Source: Saccharopolyspora indica (GTDB taxonomy: Bacteria > Actinomycetota > Actinomycetes > Mycobacteriales > Pseudonocardiaceae). Taken from it: a stretch of DNA of 64,000 nucleotides. Positions 39,721-47,864 of this stretch are shown here, one piece after another; within the stretch, counting starts at the first letter, position 1, and each line of letters opens with the position of its first letter. The DNA lies in assembly GCF_027853965.1 (NCBI RefSeq), contig NZ_JAQGLB010000029.1, positions 29,875 to 93,874 of the forward strand, written 5' to 3'. The position numbers were made by a program, and so were the translations under genes. The notes under the pieces are model-generated. The model was not told the origin of the DNA and did not search any database. It saw nothing but the letters and a program-made list of their open reading frames with translations.

Positions 39721-40635
39721 ATGGAACTCCGGCACCTGCGCTACTTCACCGTGCTGGCCGAGGAGCTGCACTTCGGCCGCGCGGCCGCCCGGCTGCACAT
39801 GGCGCAGCCACCGCTGTCGCAGCGGATCCGCGACCTGGAACGGGAACTGGGAGTGCAGCTGTTCGACCGCAACCGCCGCCAGGTCGCGCTCACCGAAGCC
39901 GGCGCGCTGCTGCTGGAGCACTCCCGCCGGGTGCTGGAGAGCGCCGAGTCGGCCCAGGAGGCGATGCGCAGGCTGCGCCCCGGCGAGAACGGCGTCGTGC
40001 ACGTCGGCATCCCGCCGGACACGATGCCCGTCACCCTGCGCACGCTGCTGCACGAATTCGCAGAGCGGGCCCCCGACGTGCTGGTCGACCTGCACGAGCT
40101 CACCACCGACGAGCAGCTGACGGCGCTGCGGGAAGGCGTCCTGGACGCCGCGATGGTCCGCCACCCCTGCGACATCTCGGGCCTGGACTCCAGCCCGGTC
40201 GCGCGCCGCGCGCTCGGAGTGCTGCTGCCCGTCGAGCATCCGCTCGCCGGTTCGGAGCAGGTGCGGCTGCGCGATCTCAACGGGCAACCGCTGGTGATCT
40301 TCCCGCGGGCGATGGCGCCGATGCTCTACGACCACGTCCTGTCGATCTGCCGCGCGGAGGGCTTCCGGCCCGGCGCGATCCGGCACGCGCGCAACCCGCA
40401 CTTCGTGCACGGCCTGGTCCTGGCCGGACGCGGGGTGCACCTCAACGAACCGCCACCGGGCGAGCCGCGCAAGGGGCTGGCCTGGCGGCCGCTGGAGGAT
40501 TCCCCCTTGTCCTGGCGGACTTCCGTGGTGTGGGTACCGCGCCGCAGGCACGCCGCCATCGACGCCTTCGCCGCGGTCGCCACCACCGGTCTGGCCGCAG
40601 CCGGGCACCACGCCGAGGAACCGGCCGCTCCGTGA
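39721..40635 (+). CDS. LysR family transcriptional regulator
   Basis: 304 residues. HTH at 1-60: MELRHLRYFTVLAEELHFGRAAARLHMAQPPLSQRIRDLERELGVQLFDRNRRQVALTEAG, similar to CatM/BenM-type regulators of aromatic and organic acid use. Effector domain from about 92 (VVHVGIPPDTMPVTLRTLLHEFAERAP). Divergent from the crotonase/acyl-CoA synthetase/MFS operon, its likely target. The inducer is probably a CoA-pathway acid. Confidence 0.92.
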   Translation: MELRHLRYFTVLAEELHFGRAAARLHMAQPPLSQRIRDLERELGVQLFDRNRRQVALTEAGALLLEHSRRVLESAESAQEAMRRLRPGENGVVHVGIPPDTMPVTLRTLLHEFAERAPDVLVDLHELTTDEQLTALREGVLDAAMVRHPCDISGLDSSPVARRALGVLLPVEHPLAGSEQVRLRDLNGQPLVIFPRAMAPMLYDHVLSICRAEGFRPGAIRHARNPHFVHGLVLAGRGVHLNEPPPGEPRKGLAWRPLEDSPLSWRTSVVWVPRRRHAAIDAFAAVATTGLAAAGHHAEEPAAP

Positions 40636-40679
40636 CCAGGATCCGCGCAGTCGGCGCGGCGCGGCGGAAAGAACGCGAA

Positions 40680-40712
40680 AACCGGCCTGCCGCGCGTGGT
40701 GGCAGGCCGGTT
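40680..40712. terminator. Hairpin between lysR and TctA genes
   Basis: AACCGGCCTGCC (40680-40691) pairs perfectly with GGCAGGCCGGTT (40701-40712) around a 9-nt loop, between converging genes. Confidence 0.75.
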
Positions 40713-40723
40713 CCGCAGCCGGG

Positions 40724-42100
40724 TCAGGCCAGGCCGATCACCTTGGGGACGAACAGGATCGCCACGTAGTAGGCCATGAACTGGACTCCCGCGTTCATCC
40801 CGAACAGGCGGTTCGTCACGCCGGCGAACGCCGCGATCAGCAGCGTGGCCGCCACGCCGAACGCGCCGCCCTCGTACCAGGAGATCACCACGATCAGGCC
40901 GGCGAAGGCACCGATCAGCGCTTCGTGGCTGACCTTGCGCATCACCCACAGGCTCGCCGACCGGGCGAAGTTCATGCTCAGCGGGTAGGCGACGATCGCG
41001 GCCAGCGCCACGCCGACCAGCCCGAAGACCAGGAACTGCCAGGTCGACATCATGGCGTGCAGGTTGTTCACCTGCCCCGTCACCTCGTCCACGCCGTACA
41101 CCGGCGGGGCGTTGAACAGCGGCGCCGCCGGGCCCGCCGCGACCGGGCTCAGCGGCAGCCCGAACGCCACCAGCGGGATCAGCGTCTCGGCGAGGTAGGT
41201 CGACTCCGTGGTGCCGTTCTTGACCGCCAGCACCGAGGTCAGCCGCTCGTAGACGTGCTTGATGCGGGAGCCGACGAGCTCACCGGCCAGCACCGTCGTG
41301 GCGACCGGGCTGAACACGAAGGTCGTCGAGCTCACCCCGGCGGCGGCCGAGGTCAGCGCGATCTGCCGCGGGCTGAGCACCTTCACCGGGTTGGGCAGGT
41401 AGCCGCTCCAGTCCTTGACCTCCGGGGCCAGCCAGAACACCTTGCGCCCGCTGCGCGGCATCGCGGCGCGGCCGGTCCGGGAGCCGAGCTGGAGCAGGTC
41501 GGCGATCAGCGGCCCGACCGCGATGCCGAGGAAGAAGCTGATGCTCAGCGTCTCCCCGATCGCGTTCTTCGACAGCGCGTTGACCGCCGTCACCAGCAGC
41601 ACGAACGGCACGATGCAGACGATGCTGGTCCAGCGGCCCGGCGAGAAGTACCCGATCAGCACCGCGGCGATGACGAAGACGTACGGCGCGGCGGCGGTGA
41701 TGTGGGTGCCCAGCGGGGCGAGCACCGCGGCCAGCCCGACGGCGACCGGCACCGCGATGAACGCCGAGAGGATCGCCCCGGAGATCGCCTTGCGCAGCGC
41801 GATGTGCGGGATTCCCAGCCGCCGGAGCATGTTCGCCTCCGGCAGCAGCGGCACCGCCGTGGTGTCGCCGGGAATGCCCAGCAGCGTGGTCGGGATCGCG
41901 TGGGTCATGTGCTTGGACACCGCGGCGGCGATGAAGAACGTGAACACCCCGACCGGCGGGACGCCGAGCATCACCACCAGCAGCGTCAGCGGGGCCAGCG
42001 TCGCGGTCTCGTCGGTGCCGGAGACCATCCCGATCGCGGAGAACACCACCGCGCCGATCAGGCCCATGCTCAGCGCGATCAGGATGTCGTTGAGGATCAC
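40724..42100 (-). CDS. TctA-like tripartite tricarboxylate-type transporter permease
   Basis: 458 residues with about eleven helices. ALSMGLIGAVVFSAIGMVSGTDETATLAPLTLLVVMLGVPPVG and THAIPTTLLGIPGDTTAVPLLPEA resemble the first TctA (PF01970/DUF112) repeat, though without the usual GTxxGxxPGLG wording. The second repeat is less evident. No TctC solute-binding protein is encoded nearby. The ATG overlaps the 141-residue membrane protein stop (ATGA). Coupled to HMG-CoA reductase, it probably carries mevalonate or a related hydroxy acid. Confidence 0.82.
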   Translation of the reverse strand: MILNDILIALSMGLIGAVVFSAIGMVSGTDETATLAPLTLLVVMLGVPPVGVFTFFIAAAVSKHMTHAIPTTLLGIPGDTTAVPLLPEANMLRRLGIPHIALRKAISGAILSAFIAVPVAVGLAAVLAPLGTHITAAAPYVFVIAAVLIGYFSPGRWTSIVCIVPFVLLVTAVNALSKNAIGETLSISFFLGIAVGPLIADLLQLGSRTGRAAMPRSGRKVFWLAPEVKDWSGYLPNPVKVLSPRQIALTSAAAGVSSTTFVFSPVATTVLAGELVGSRIKHVYERLTSVLAVKNGTTESTYLAETLIPLVAFGLPLSPVAAGPAAPLFNAPPVYGVDEVTGQVNNLHAMMSTWQFLVFGLVGVALAAIVAYPLSMNFARSASLWVMRKVSHEALIGAFAGLIVVISWYEGGAFGVAATLLIAAFAGVTNRLFGMNAGVQFMAYYVAILFVPKVIGLA

Positions 42101-42522
42101 GGCTTGCCCTCCGGGTCCCGCTGCTGCGCTTGGGCGAACGCGTCGTGGAGGCCGACGGAGCGCAGCTCTCGCGCCGCGTGCGGCGAGAGCTCACCGGTCG
42201 ACGCCCGCCCGTTGTCCGCCAGGATCTCCTGGATCGCGGCCTGGTGCTCCTCCGGCGAGAGCGCGTGCTCGTGCACGATCCGCTTGGGCGGGAACAACTT
42301 CGCGCACACCACCGCCGCGATCAGGCAGCCGAGCAGGCCCGCCAGCAGCGCGTAGCCGTCCTGCAGCTCGGCGCTGACGGCCGTGTTCCGCAGCGCCGCC
42401 CCGGCCAGCAGCAGCGCGCCCAAACCCGCTGCGGCACCGAGCAGAACCGACAGCCACAGGTGCTTCGGGTTGACCGCGTCGCCCCACACCTGCACGTACT
42501 GCTGCGAATCCGGTTCGGTCAT
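42097..42522 (-). CDS. Small membrane protein, possible TctB-like transporter subunit
   Basis: 141 residues. Two membrane helices (HLWLSVLLGAAAGLGALLLAGAAL and YALLAGLLGCLIAAVVCAKLF) are followed by a roughly 60-residue polar C-terminal tail with the helix SPEEHQAAIQEILADNG. No family recognised. It overlaps both neighbours by 4 nt (HMG-CoA reductase and the TctA-like permease), so it is made in step with them. By position and size it may be the small subunit of the transporter; this is inference. Confidence 0.75.
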   Translation of the reverse strand: MTEPDSQQYVQVWGDAVNPKHLWLSVLLGAAAGLGALLLAGAALRNTAVSAELQDGYALLAGLLGCLIAAVVCAKLFPPKRIVHEHALSPEEHQAAIQEILADNGRASTGELSPHAARELRSVGLHDAFAQAQQRDPEGKP

Positions 42523-43796
42523 CGCCCGGCCTCCGCGCGCAGCTCGGCCAGGACCTTCTCCGCGTGGTCGGCGCGGACCGCCTTGTCGCCGACCAGCCGC
42601 GCGACGACCGCGGCCAGCTCCGCCTCCGTCGCACCGGCGGCGACCGCGACGTTGCGCGCGTGCAGCGACATGTGGCCGCGCTGGATTCCCTCGGTCGCCA
42701 GCGCCCGCACCGCGGCGAAGTTCTGCGCCAGCCCGACCGCGGTGACGATCTCGCCCAGCTCGGCGGCGGTCGACACGCCGAGGACCTGCACCGCCCGCTG
42801 CGCCACCGGGTGCACCTTGGTGGCGCCGCCGACCAGGCCCACGGCCATCGGGAGTTCCAGGGTGCCGACCAGGTTGCCGTCGGCGTCCTGCTCGAACCTG
42901 GACAGCGAGGTGTAGCGGCCCTGGTCGTCGATCGCGTGCGAGTGGGCCCCGGCTTCCACCGCGCGCGTGTCGTTGCCGGTGGCGAGCACCACCGCGGTGA
43001 TGCCGTTCATGATGCCCTTGTTGTGCGTGGCCGCCCGGTACGGGTCGGCGTCGGCCAGCGCGGCGGCGTGCACGATGTCGGTGACCACCTCGGCGCCGCC
43101 CACCGATTCGGCGTCGAAGACCGCGCGCGCCCGGGACAGCCGCAGATCGGCCTTGTTGGTCAGGATCCGCAGCAACGTCCGGCCGCCCGCGATCTGCCCG
43201 GCCCGGTCCGCGATCGCCTCGGCCATGGTGTTGACCGCGTTCGCGCCCATCGCGTCGCGCACGTCCACCACCAGGTGCGCGACGACGTAGCGCTGCTCGC
43301 GGGCTTCCACCAGCCGCACCACCAGGTCGCGCACGCCGCCGCCGAACTCGACCAGCCGCGGGTCCTGCTCGTTGGCCAGCGCGATCAGCTCGTGCCGCGC
43401 CTCCAGCAGCCGCAGCCGGGCCGCCTCCGGGTCGGCGGTGTCGACGATCTGCACCTGGGCCTGCATGATCGGATCCGTCGACGAGGTGGTGAAACCGCCG
43501 TGCACCCGGGCGATCCGGGCCGCGTTGCTGGCCGCTGCGACGACCGACGGCTCCTCGGTGGCCATCGGCACCAGCACGTCGCGCCCGTTGACGGTGAAGT
43601 TGGTGGCCACGCCCAGCGGGATGCCCAGCACGCCCACCACGTTCTCGATCATGTGGTCGGCCTGCTCCAGCCCCAGCCCGGCGCGGGGGTCGAACACGGC
43701 CAGCGCGTCCTCGTCCACGCCCGCGTGGGCGGCGACCAAGGCCCGCCGCTGAGCGATGGAGCGGTCCTTGAAGCCTGCAAGTCGACTGGTCGACAC
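42519..43796 (-). CDS. mvaA: Hydroxymethylglutaryl-CoA reductase, class II (degradative type)
   Basis: 425 residues, the class II length. Catalytic residues visible: Glu81/Glu82 in VPMATEEPSVVAAAS, Lys260 in ATHNKGIMNGI, Asp276 in ATGNDTRA and the C-terminal His in GHMSLHARN. The nucleotide domain lies in DAMGANAVNTMAEAI. Class II enzymes reduce HMG-CoA to mevalonate or, in mevalonate-growing bacteria, run backwards. Its operon with a transporter, without any mevalonate kinase, IPP isomerase or HMG-CoA synthase, favours mevalonate breakdown. HMG-CoA lyase, expected next, is not in the window. Cofactor choice (NAD or NADP) not decided. Confidence 0.9.
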   Translation of the reverse strand: MSTSRLAGFKDRSIAQRRALVAAHAGVDEDALAVFDPRAGLGLEQADHMIENVVGVLGIPLGVATNFTVNGRDVLVPMATEEPSVVAAASNAARIARVHGGFTTSSTDPIMQAQVQIVDTADPEAARLRLLEARHELIALANEQDPRLVEFGGGVRDLVVRLVEAREQRYVVAHLVVDVRDAMGANAVNTMAEAIADRAGQIAGGRTLLRILTNKADLRLSRARAVFDAESVGGAEVVTDIVHAAALADADPYRAATHNKGIMNGITAVVLATGNDTRAVEAGAHSHAIDDQGRYTSLSRFEQDADGNLVGTLELPMAVGLVGGATKVHPVAQRAVQVLGVSTAAELGEIVTAVGLAQNFAAVRALATEGIQRGHMSLHARNVAVAAGATEAELAAVVARLVGDKAVRADHAEKVLAELRAEAGR

Positions 43797-43893
43797 CGTT
43801 CCTCCTGTGCGTTGCGAGCGGCGGCCGACCTCACGGCCGCATCGCCGTTACCCGTATGCCGAGGAACTGTAGGCAGCGCTCCGCCACCAGAAC

Positions 43894-43910
43894 ATGGAGC
43901 AATGCTCCAT
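43894..43910. promoter_or_regulatory. Palindromic operator upstream of HMG-CoA reductase operon
   Basis: Perfect inverted repeat ATGGAGCA-A-TGCTCCAT, 98 nt upstream of the reductase ATG and between it and the CdaR-type gene 3' end. Probable binding site of the CdaR protein; the same region also contains the operon promoter. Confidence 0.6.
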
Positions 43911-43978
43911 CCGGGCCACCGGGGAATGGGACGATCGCACATACCGGTCGCCGTCGGCGACGACGCGCGCACGCAGTG

Positions 43979-45904
43979 CTACGAATCGGGCTGGAACCGC
44001 CTCCGCAGCCCTTCCAACCGCACCGCCACCGAGAGCCGGAAGAACGGCTCCGGATCGCGCCACGAGTCGCCGAGCAGGCTCGTGACCCGGTCGACCCGCT
44101 GCAGCACGGTGTTGGTGTGCACCTCCATCGCCCTGGCCGTGCGCACCGGACTCGCGTTGCAGTCGACGAAGTGGCGCAGGGTGTTGAGCAGTTCGGTGCC
44201 GCGGTCGGCGTCCCAGCGCAGGACGGGACCGATCAGGCGGTCGACGAACTGCTGCGCGGCGGCCGGTTCACCGGCGAACATCGAGGTGTAGGGCGCGTAC
44301 TCGTCGGCGTCGACGGCCGCGGACCCGACGCCCAGCGCGGCGAGGACCCGGCTGCAGTCGCGCACCGCGGCGAAGCGGGCGGAGAGCTCGCCGAGGACGT
44401 CGGCGGGACGCGCGGCCACCACCAGGACTTCGTCCACGCCCGTTCCCGCGCGCACCCGGTCCCGCACGAGCGCCGCGGCCTCCCGCGGATCGGCCTCCGG
44501 CAGGACCAGCGTGACCACACCCTCGACCTCGCCGAACAGACCCGATGCCGAGGCCAGCACGTGCGCAGCGCGCAACGCCGCCCGGCGGTGCTCCGGAGCG
44601 ACCACGGCGACCACGACGGTGCGCAGGTCCTGCGGGCGCACCCGGCGCGCGCGCAGCCGGGCCGCGAGGTCGGAATGCCTGCGCACATCGGGGCTGAGCA
44701 CGTCGTTGAGCAGCTCACCGCGAACCCGGTCCTCCGCGTAGCGGACGGCGTCCTGCTTCAGCGTGAGCAGCGCGGTGATCTGCGCGGCCCGCTCGATGGT
44801 GCGCTGCTCGACGGCACCGAGCTCCACCGCACCGTCACCGATGAGCAGCCCGCCGAGCACCATGTCCCCGGCGAGCACGGCGACCGCCGCGCGGAAGTCG
44901 TCCTGCCGCGGTTCGAGCATCGTGCAGCGCCCCGACCGCCGGCTGTCGGCGAGAGCGGCCCGGACCGGAGCGGAATCGATCACCGCCGCCGCACCGCCGT
45001 CCGACGAAGCCAGCACGGCTCCGTGCTCGTCGACGATGACCACCGGGCGCTCCAGCGCATCGCTCAACGTCCGGGCGACATCGGCCGCACCACCACCGCG
45101 CAGGACGGCAGCGGTCAGCTCCTCGTGCACCTGCCCGGCCCGTTCCATCGCCTCGACGTGCTGGGCGAGCTCGGCGTAAGCGCGTTGCGTCTCGTCCGCG
45201 GAATCCCGAGCCTGCGAGAGGAGCCGGGTCGTCTGAAGCACGACAGCGACGTTGTCGGCGAAGGCCGACAGCAGCGCGACTTCCTCCGGGGAGAAGGCGT
45301 GTTCGCTGCGGTTGGCGGCGAACAGCACGCCCAGCACGTGCTCGCCGGCGATCAGCGGCACTCCGAGGATGGAGACCAGCCCTTCGGCGCGCACCGCGAC
45401 GTCGATGCTGTCGGCGTGCGGCACGTCCCGCAGGTGCGCGTAGTGCGAAGTCCACTGCGGAGCGCGGGACTCGACGACCTTGCCCGCCAGCCCGGTGTGC
45501 GGCGGCACCCGCAACCGCTGGAAGGCCGACGCCACGGTGCCCGCGGTGGAGCGCACCCGCAGTTCGCTGGTCGTCTCGTCGAACTCCGACAGGTAGGTGA
45601 CATCGGTGCCCGCGAGGTCGTGAGCGCGCCGCACCAGCCCGGCGACCAGCTCGTCCACGTCGTGCAGCGCGGCGAGCTCCCGCGCGCAGGAGAACAGCGC
45701 GGACAGCTCCCGCCCGCGCCGGTGCAACCGCGCGACAGCACCCTGCAACTCGCGCACCCGCTGCCCGACCTGCGTCACCGCCGCCGGATCGAGCTGCTCG
45801 GCGGCCAGCAGCTCCACGACGGCATCGTGCTCGTCGGGCGCGCCCTTGGCGGCCAGGTCGAGCAGCGCCAGGACGGCATCGACCGAGATGCCCTGCTCGC
45901 CCAT
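43979..45904 (-). CDS. GAF domain plus CdaR/PucR-type transcriptional regulator
   Basis: 641 residues from ATG 45904 (GGTGGTGGGG upstream; ATG 45940 also possible). A coiled region (about 45-65) leads to a GAF domain (about 70-225: RELAALHDVDELVAGLVRRAHDLAGTDVTYLSEFDE ... VSILGVPLIAGEHVLGVLFAANR). A CdaR GGDEF-like region follows and a PucR HTH_30 domain closes the protein (NTLRHFVDCNASPVRTARAMEVHTNTVLQRVDRV, about 580-615). It is upstream of and co-directional with the HMG-CoA reductase operon, 182 nt away, and is its likely activator. Confidence 0.88.
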   Translation of the reverse strand: MGEQGISVDAVLALLDLAAKGAPDEHDAVVELLAAEQLDPAAVTQVGQRVRELQGAVARLHRRGRELSALFSCARELAALHDVDELVAGLVRRAHDLAGTDVTYLSEFDETTSELRVRSTAGTVASAFQRLRVPPHTGLAGKVVESRAPQWTSHYAHLRDVPHADSIDVAVRAEGLVSILGVPLIAGEHVLGVLFAANRSEHAFSPEEVALLSAFADNVAVVLQTTRLLSQARDSADETQRAYAELAQHVEAMERAGQVHEELTAAVLRGGGAADVARTLSDALERPVVIVDEHGAVLASSDGGAAAVIDSAPVRAALADSRRSGRCTMLEPRQDDFRAAVAVLAGDMVLGGLLIGDGAVELGAVEQRTIERAAQITALLTLKQDAVRYAEDRVRGELLNDVLSPDVRRHSDLAARLRARRVRPQDLRTVVVAVVAPEHRRAALRAAHVLASASGLFGEVEGVVTLVLPEADPREAAALVRDRVRAGTGVDEVLVVAARPADVLGELSARFAAVRDCSRVLAALGVGSAAVDADEYAPYTSMFAGEPAAAQQFVDRLIGPVLRWDADRGTELLNTLRHFVDCNASPVRTARAMEVHTNTVLQRVDRVTSLLGDSWRDPEPFFRLSVAVRLEGLRRRFQPDS

Positions 45905-46004
45905 CCCCACCACCTGCGCGAATCGTCCCTGTCCGGGCATCGTACGAAATGGGGAGGACCGGCGGCGGTGCGCTCGGGGGATGGGCACACCGCCGCCGGA
46001 GTTC

Positions 46005-47054
46005 TCACGCGCCGATGGTGGCCGTGTCGATCACGAAGCGGTAGCGGACGTCGCTGCTCTCCACCCGCGCGTAGGCCTCGTTGACCTGGTCCGCGGAGAT
46101 CAGCTCGATCTCCGCACCGATGCCGTGCTCGGCGCAGAAGTCCAGCATCTCCTGCGTCTCGGCGATGCCGCCGATCATCGAACCGGCCAGCACCTTGTTG
46201 CCGCCCAGCAAGGAGAACGCGTTGTAGGACAGCGGTTCGCCGGGCGCGCCGACGTTGACCATCGCGCCGCCCACCCGCAGCAGGCCGAGGTAGGCGTCGA
46301 TCGGCAGCTTCGCCGAGACCGTGTTGAGGATCAGGTCGAAGCGGCCCTTCAGCACCTCGAAGGTCGACTCGTCGCCGGTCGCGTAGTAGTCCTTCGCGCC
46401 GAGCTTGAGGCCGTCCTCCTGCTTCTTCAGGCTCTGGCTGAGCACCGTCACCTCGGCGCCCATCGCGGCGGCGATCTTGACCGCCATGTGCCCCAGCCCG
46501 CCGAGGCCGACCACGGCGACCTTCTTGCCCGGGCCCGCGCCCCACTGCCGCAGCGGCGAGTAGGTGGTGATGCCCGCGCACAGCAGCGGCGCGGCGACGT
46601 CCAGGCCGATGCCCTCCGGGATGCCGCACACGAAGGCGTCCTTCACCACCACCTGGCGGCTGTAGCCGCCGTAGGTGTTCTCGCCGTCGAAGCCGACGCC
46701 GTTGTAGGTCTGGACGTTGCCCTTGACGCAGAACTGCTCGGAACCGGCCCGGCAGTACTCGCACTCGCCGCAGGAGTCGACCATGCAGCCGACACCGACC
46801 CGGTCGCCGACCCGGTACTTCGTCACGGCCGAGCCGACCGCGGCGACGACACCGGCGATCTCGTGCCCGGGAACCATCGGGAAGATCGCGGTGCCCCAGT
46901 CCTCCTTGACCTGGTGGATGTCGCTGTGGCAGATGCCGGCGTAGGCGATGTCGATCAGCACGTCATCGGGCCGCAGGTCACGTCGCTCGATCGTCGTCGG
47001 AGCCAGGGGTGCCCCCGGAGCCGGTGCGGCGATAGCGTGCGTGATCGTGCTCAT
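46005..47054 (-). CDS. Zinc-dependent alcohol dehydrogenase (CAD/YahK type)
   Basis: 349 residues. Catalytic zinc motif AGICHSDIHQ and GHEIAGVVAAVG, structural zinc cysteines CGECEYCRAGSEQFC (about 96-110), NADP Rossmann motif VVGLGGLGHMAVKIAAAMG. Typical of the cinnamyl-alcohol dehydrogenase/aldehyde reductase subgroup. ATG 47054 has GGAGG upstream. Two TetR sites lie directly upstream, opposite the TetR gene, so it is likely induced by an aldehyde or other toxic carbonyl. Confidence 0.92.
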   Translation of the reverse strand: MSTITHAIAAPAPGAPLAPTTIERRDLRPDDVLIDIAYAGICHSDIHQVKEDWGTAIFPMVPGHEIAGVVAAVGSAVTKYRVGDRVGVGCMVDSCGECEYCRAGSEQFCVKGNVQTYNGVGFDGENTYGGYSRQVVVKDAFVCGIPEGIGLDVAAPLLCAGITTYSPLRQWGAGPGKKVAVVGLGGLGHMAVKIAAAMGAEVTVLSQSLKKQEDGLKLGAKDYYATGDESTFEVLKGRFDLILNTVSAKLPIDAYLGLLRVGGAMVNVGAPGEPLSYNAFSLLGGNKVLAGSMIGGIAETQEMLDFCAEHGIGAEIELISADQVNEAYARVESSDVRYRFVIDTATIGA

Positions 47055-47075
47055 GAATCCTCCATGGAACAACCT

Positions 47076-47117
47076 TGTAAGAGACCTCTTACATTGGAGA
47101 CGTAAGAGCCCTCTTAC
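47076..47117. promoter_or_regulatory. Two TetR operators between adh and tetR genes
   Basis: Perfect 18-bp palindrome TGTAAGAGACCTCTTACA (47076-47093) and a 16-bp one, GTAAGAGCCCTCTTAC (47102-47117). Centres are about 25 bp apart, in the 81-nt divergent region. Such duplicated sites are typical for a repressor that controls itself and its neighbour. Confidence 0.85.
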
Positions 47118-47135
47118 ATATTCCGGCCGGGAGGT

Positions 47136-47738
47136 GTGATCCACGTCATGGGCGGCAAGTACCACCACGGCGACCTCCGCGCCGAGCTCGTGCGGGTCAC
47201 CCTCGACCTGATCGCCGAACGCGGCCTGACCGGCTTCTCGGTGGCGGAGGTGGCGCGGCGGGCCAAGGTCAGCCCGGGCGCGCCCTACCGCCACTTCCCG
47301 GAGCGCGAGAGCCTCCTGGCAGCCGCAGCGGCCACCGTCGCGTGCCAGCTCGCGGAACGCGTGCGCAGCGCCGTCGAGGAGCACGACGATCCCGCGGACG
47401 CGCTCGCCGCCGCGGCGGGCGCCTACACCGGCTACCTCCTCGAACGCCGAGCAGGCATGAACGTCATCTACGCGGAGGGCCTGCAAGGCCCCAAGCACGC
47501 CGACCTGCACGAGCAGACCCGGCTGATGACCGACCAGTTCCTGACGCTGTGCCTGGCGGTCTCCGCGACCCCGCAAGGAGCCCTGGAGCTGATGGAGCAG
47601 CTGTTCACCCAAGCCCACGGCTACGGCATGTTCTGGCTCGACGGAGTCTTCACCCGCCACGGCTACACCCCTGAGCAGGTCATCGGGAAGTCCACCGCGG
47701 CAGCCCGGGCGGTCATCGACGGCCACCGGAACGCCTAG
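47136..47738 (+). CDS. TetR family transcriptional regulator
   Basis: 200 residues from GTG 47136; ATG 47148 may be the real start, since GGGAGG sits 1 nt from the GTG but 13 nt from the ATG. HTH about 8-55 (GDLRAELVRVTLDLIAERGLTGFSVAEVARRAKVSPGAPYRHFPERESLL), followed by a TetR_C-type ligand domain with LELMEQLFTQAHGYGMFWLDGVF. Divergent from the alcohol dehydrogenase gene, with two perfect operators between them. Ends before a strong hairpin at 47768. Confidence 0.93.
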   Translation: MIHVMGGKYHHGDLRAELVRVTLDLIAERGLTGFSVAEVARRAKVSPGAPYRHFPERESLLAAAAATVACQLAERVRSAVEEHDDPADALAAAAGAYTGYLLERRAGMNVIYAEGLQGPKHADLHEQTRLMTDQFLTLCLAVSATPQGALELMEQLFTQAHGYGMFWLDGVFTRHGYTPEQVIGKSTAAARAVIDGHRNA

Positions 47739-47767
47739 CGCGATTTCACCCGCACGCACCAGGGATT

Positions 47768-47797
47768 CCGTGCCCGAAAGCGGGATTTCGGGCACGG
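47768..47797 (+). terminator. Terminator of tetR
   Basis: CCGTGCCCGAAA (47768-47779), 6-nt loop, TTTCGGGCACGG (47786-47797): perfect 12-bp stem 29 nt after the tetR stop. Confidence 0.75.
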
Positions 47798-47864
47798 CGT
47801 TCCAGTAGCCTGCCGCCGGACGGGGAAACAGCCAGGAACCGGCGACAGCGGAAAGGCCCAACAG

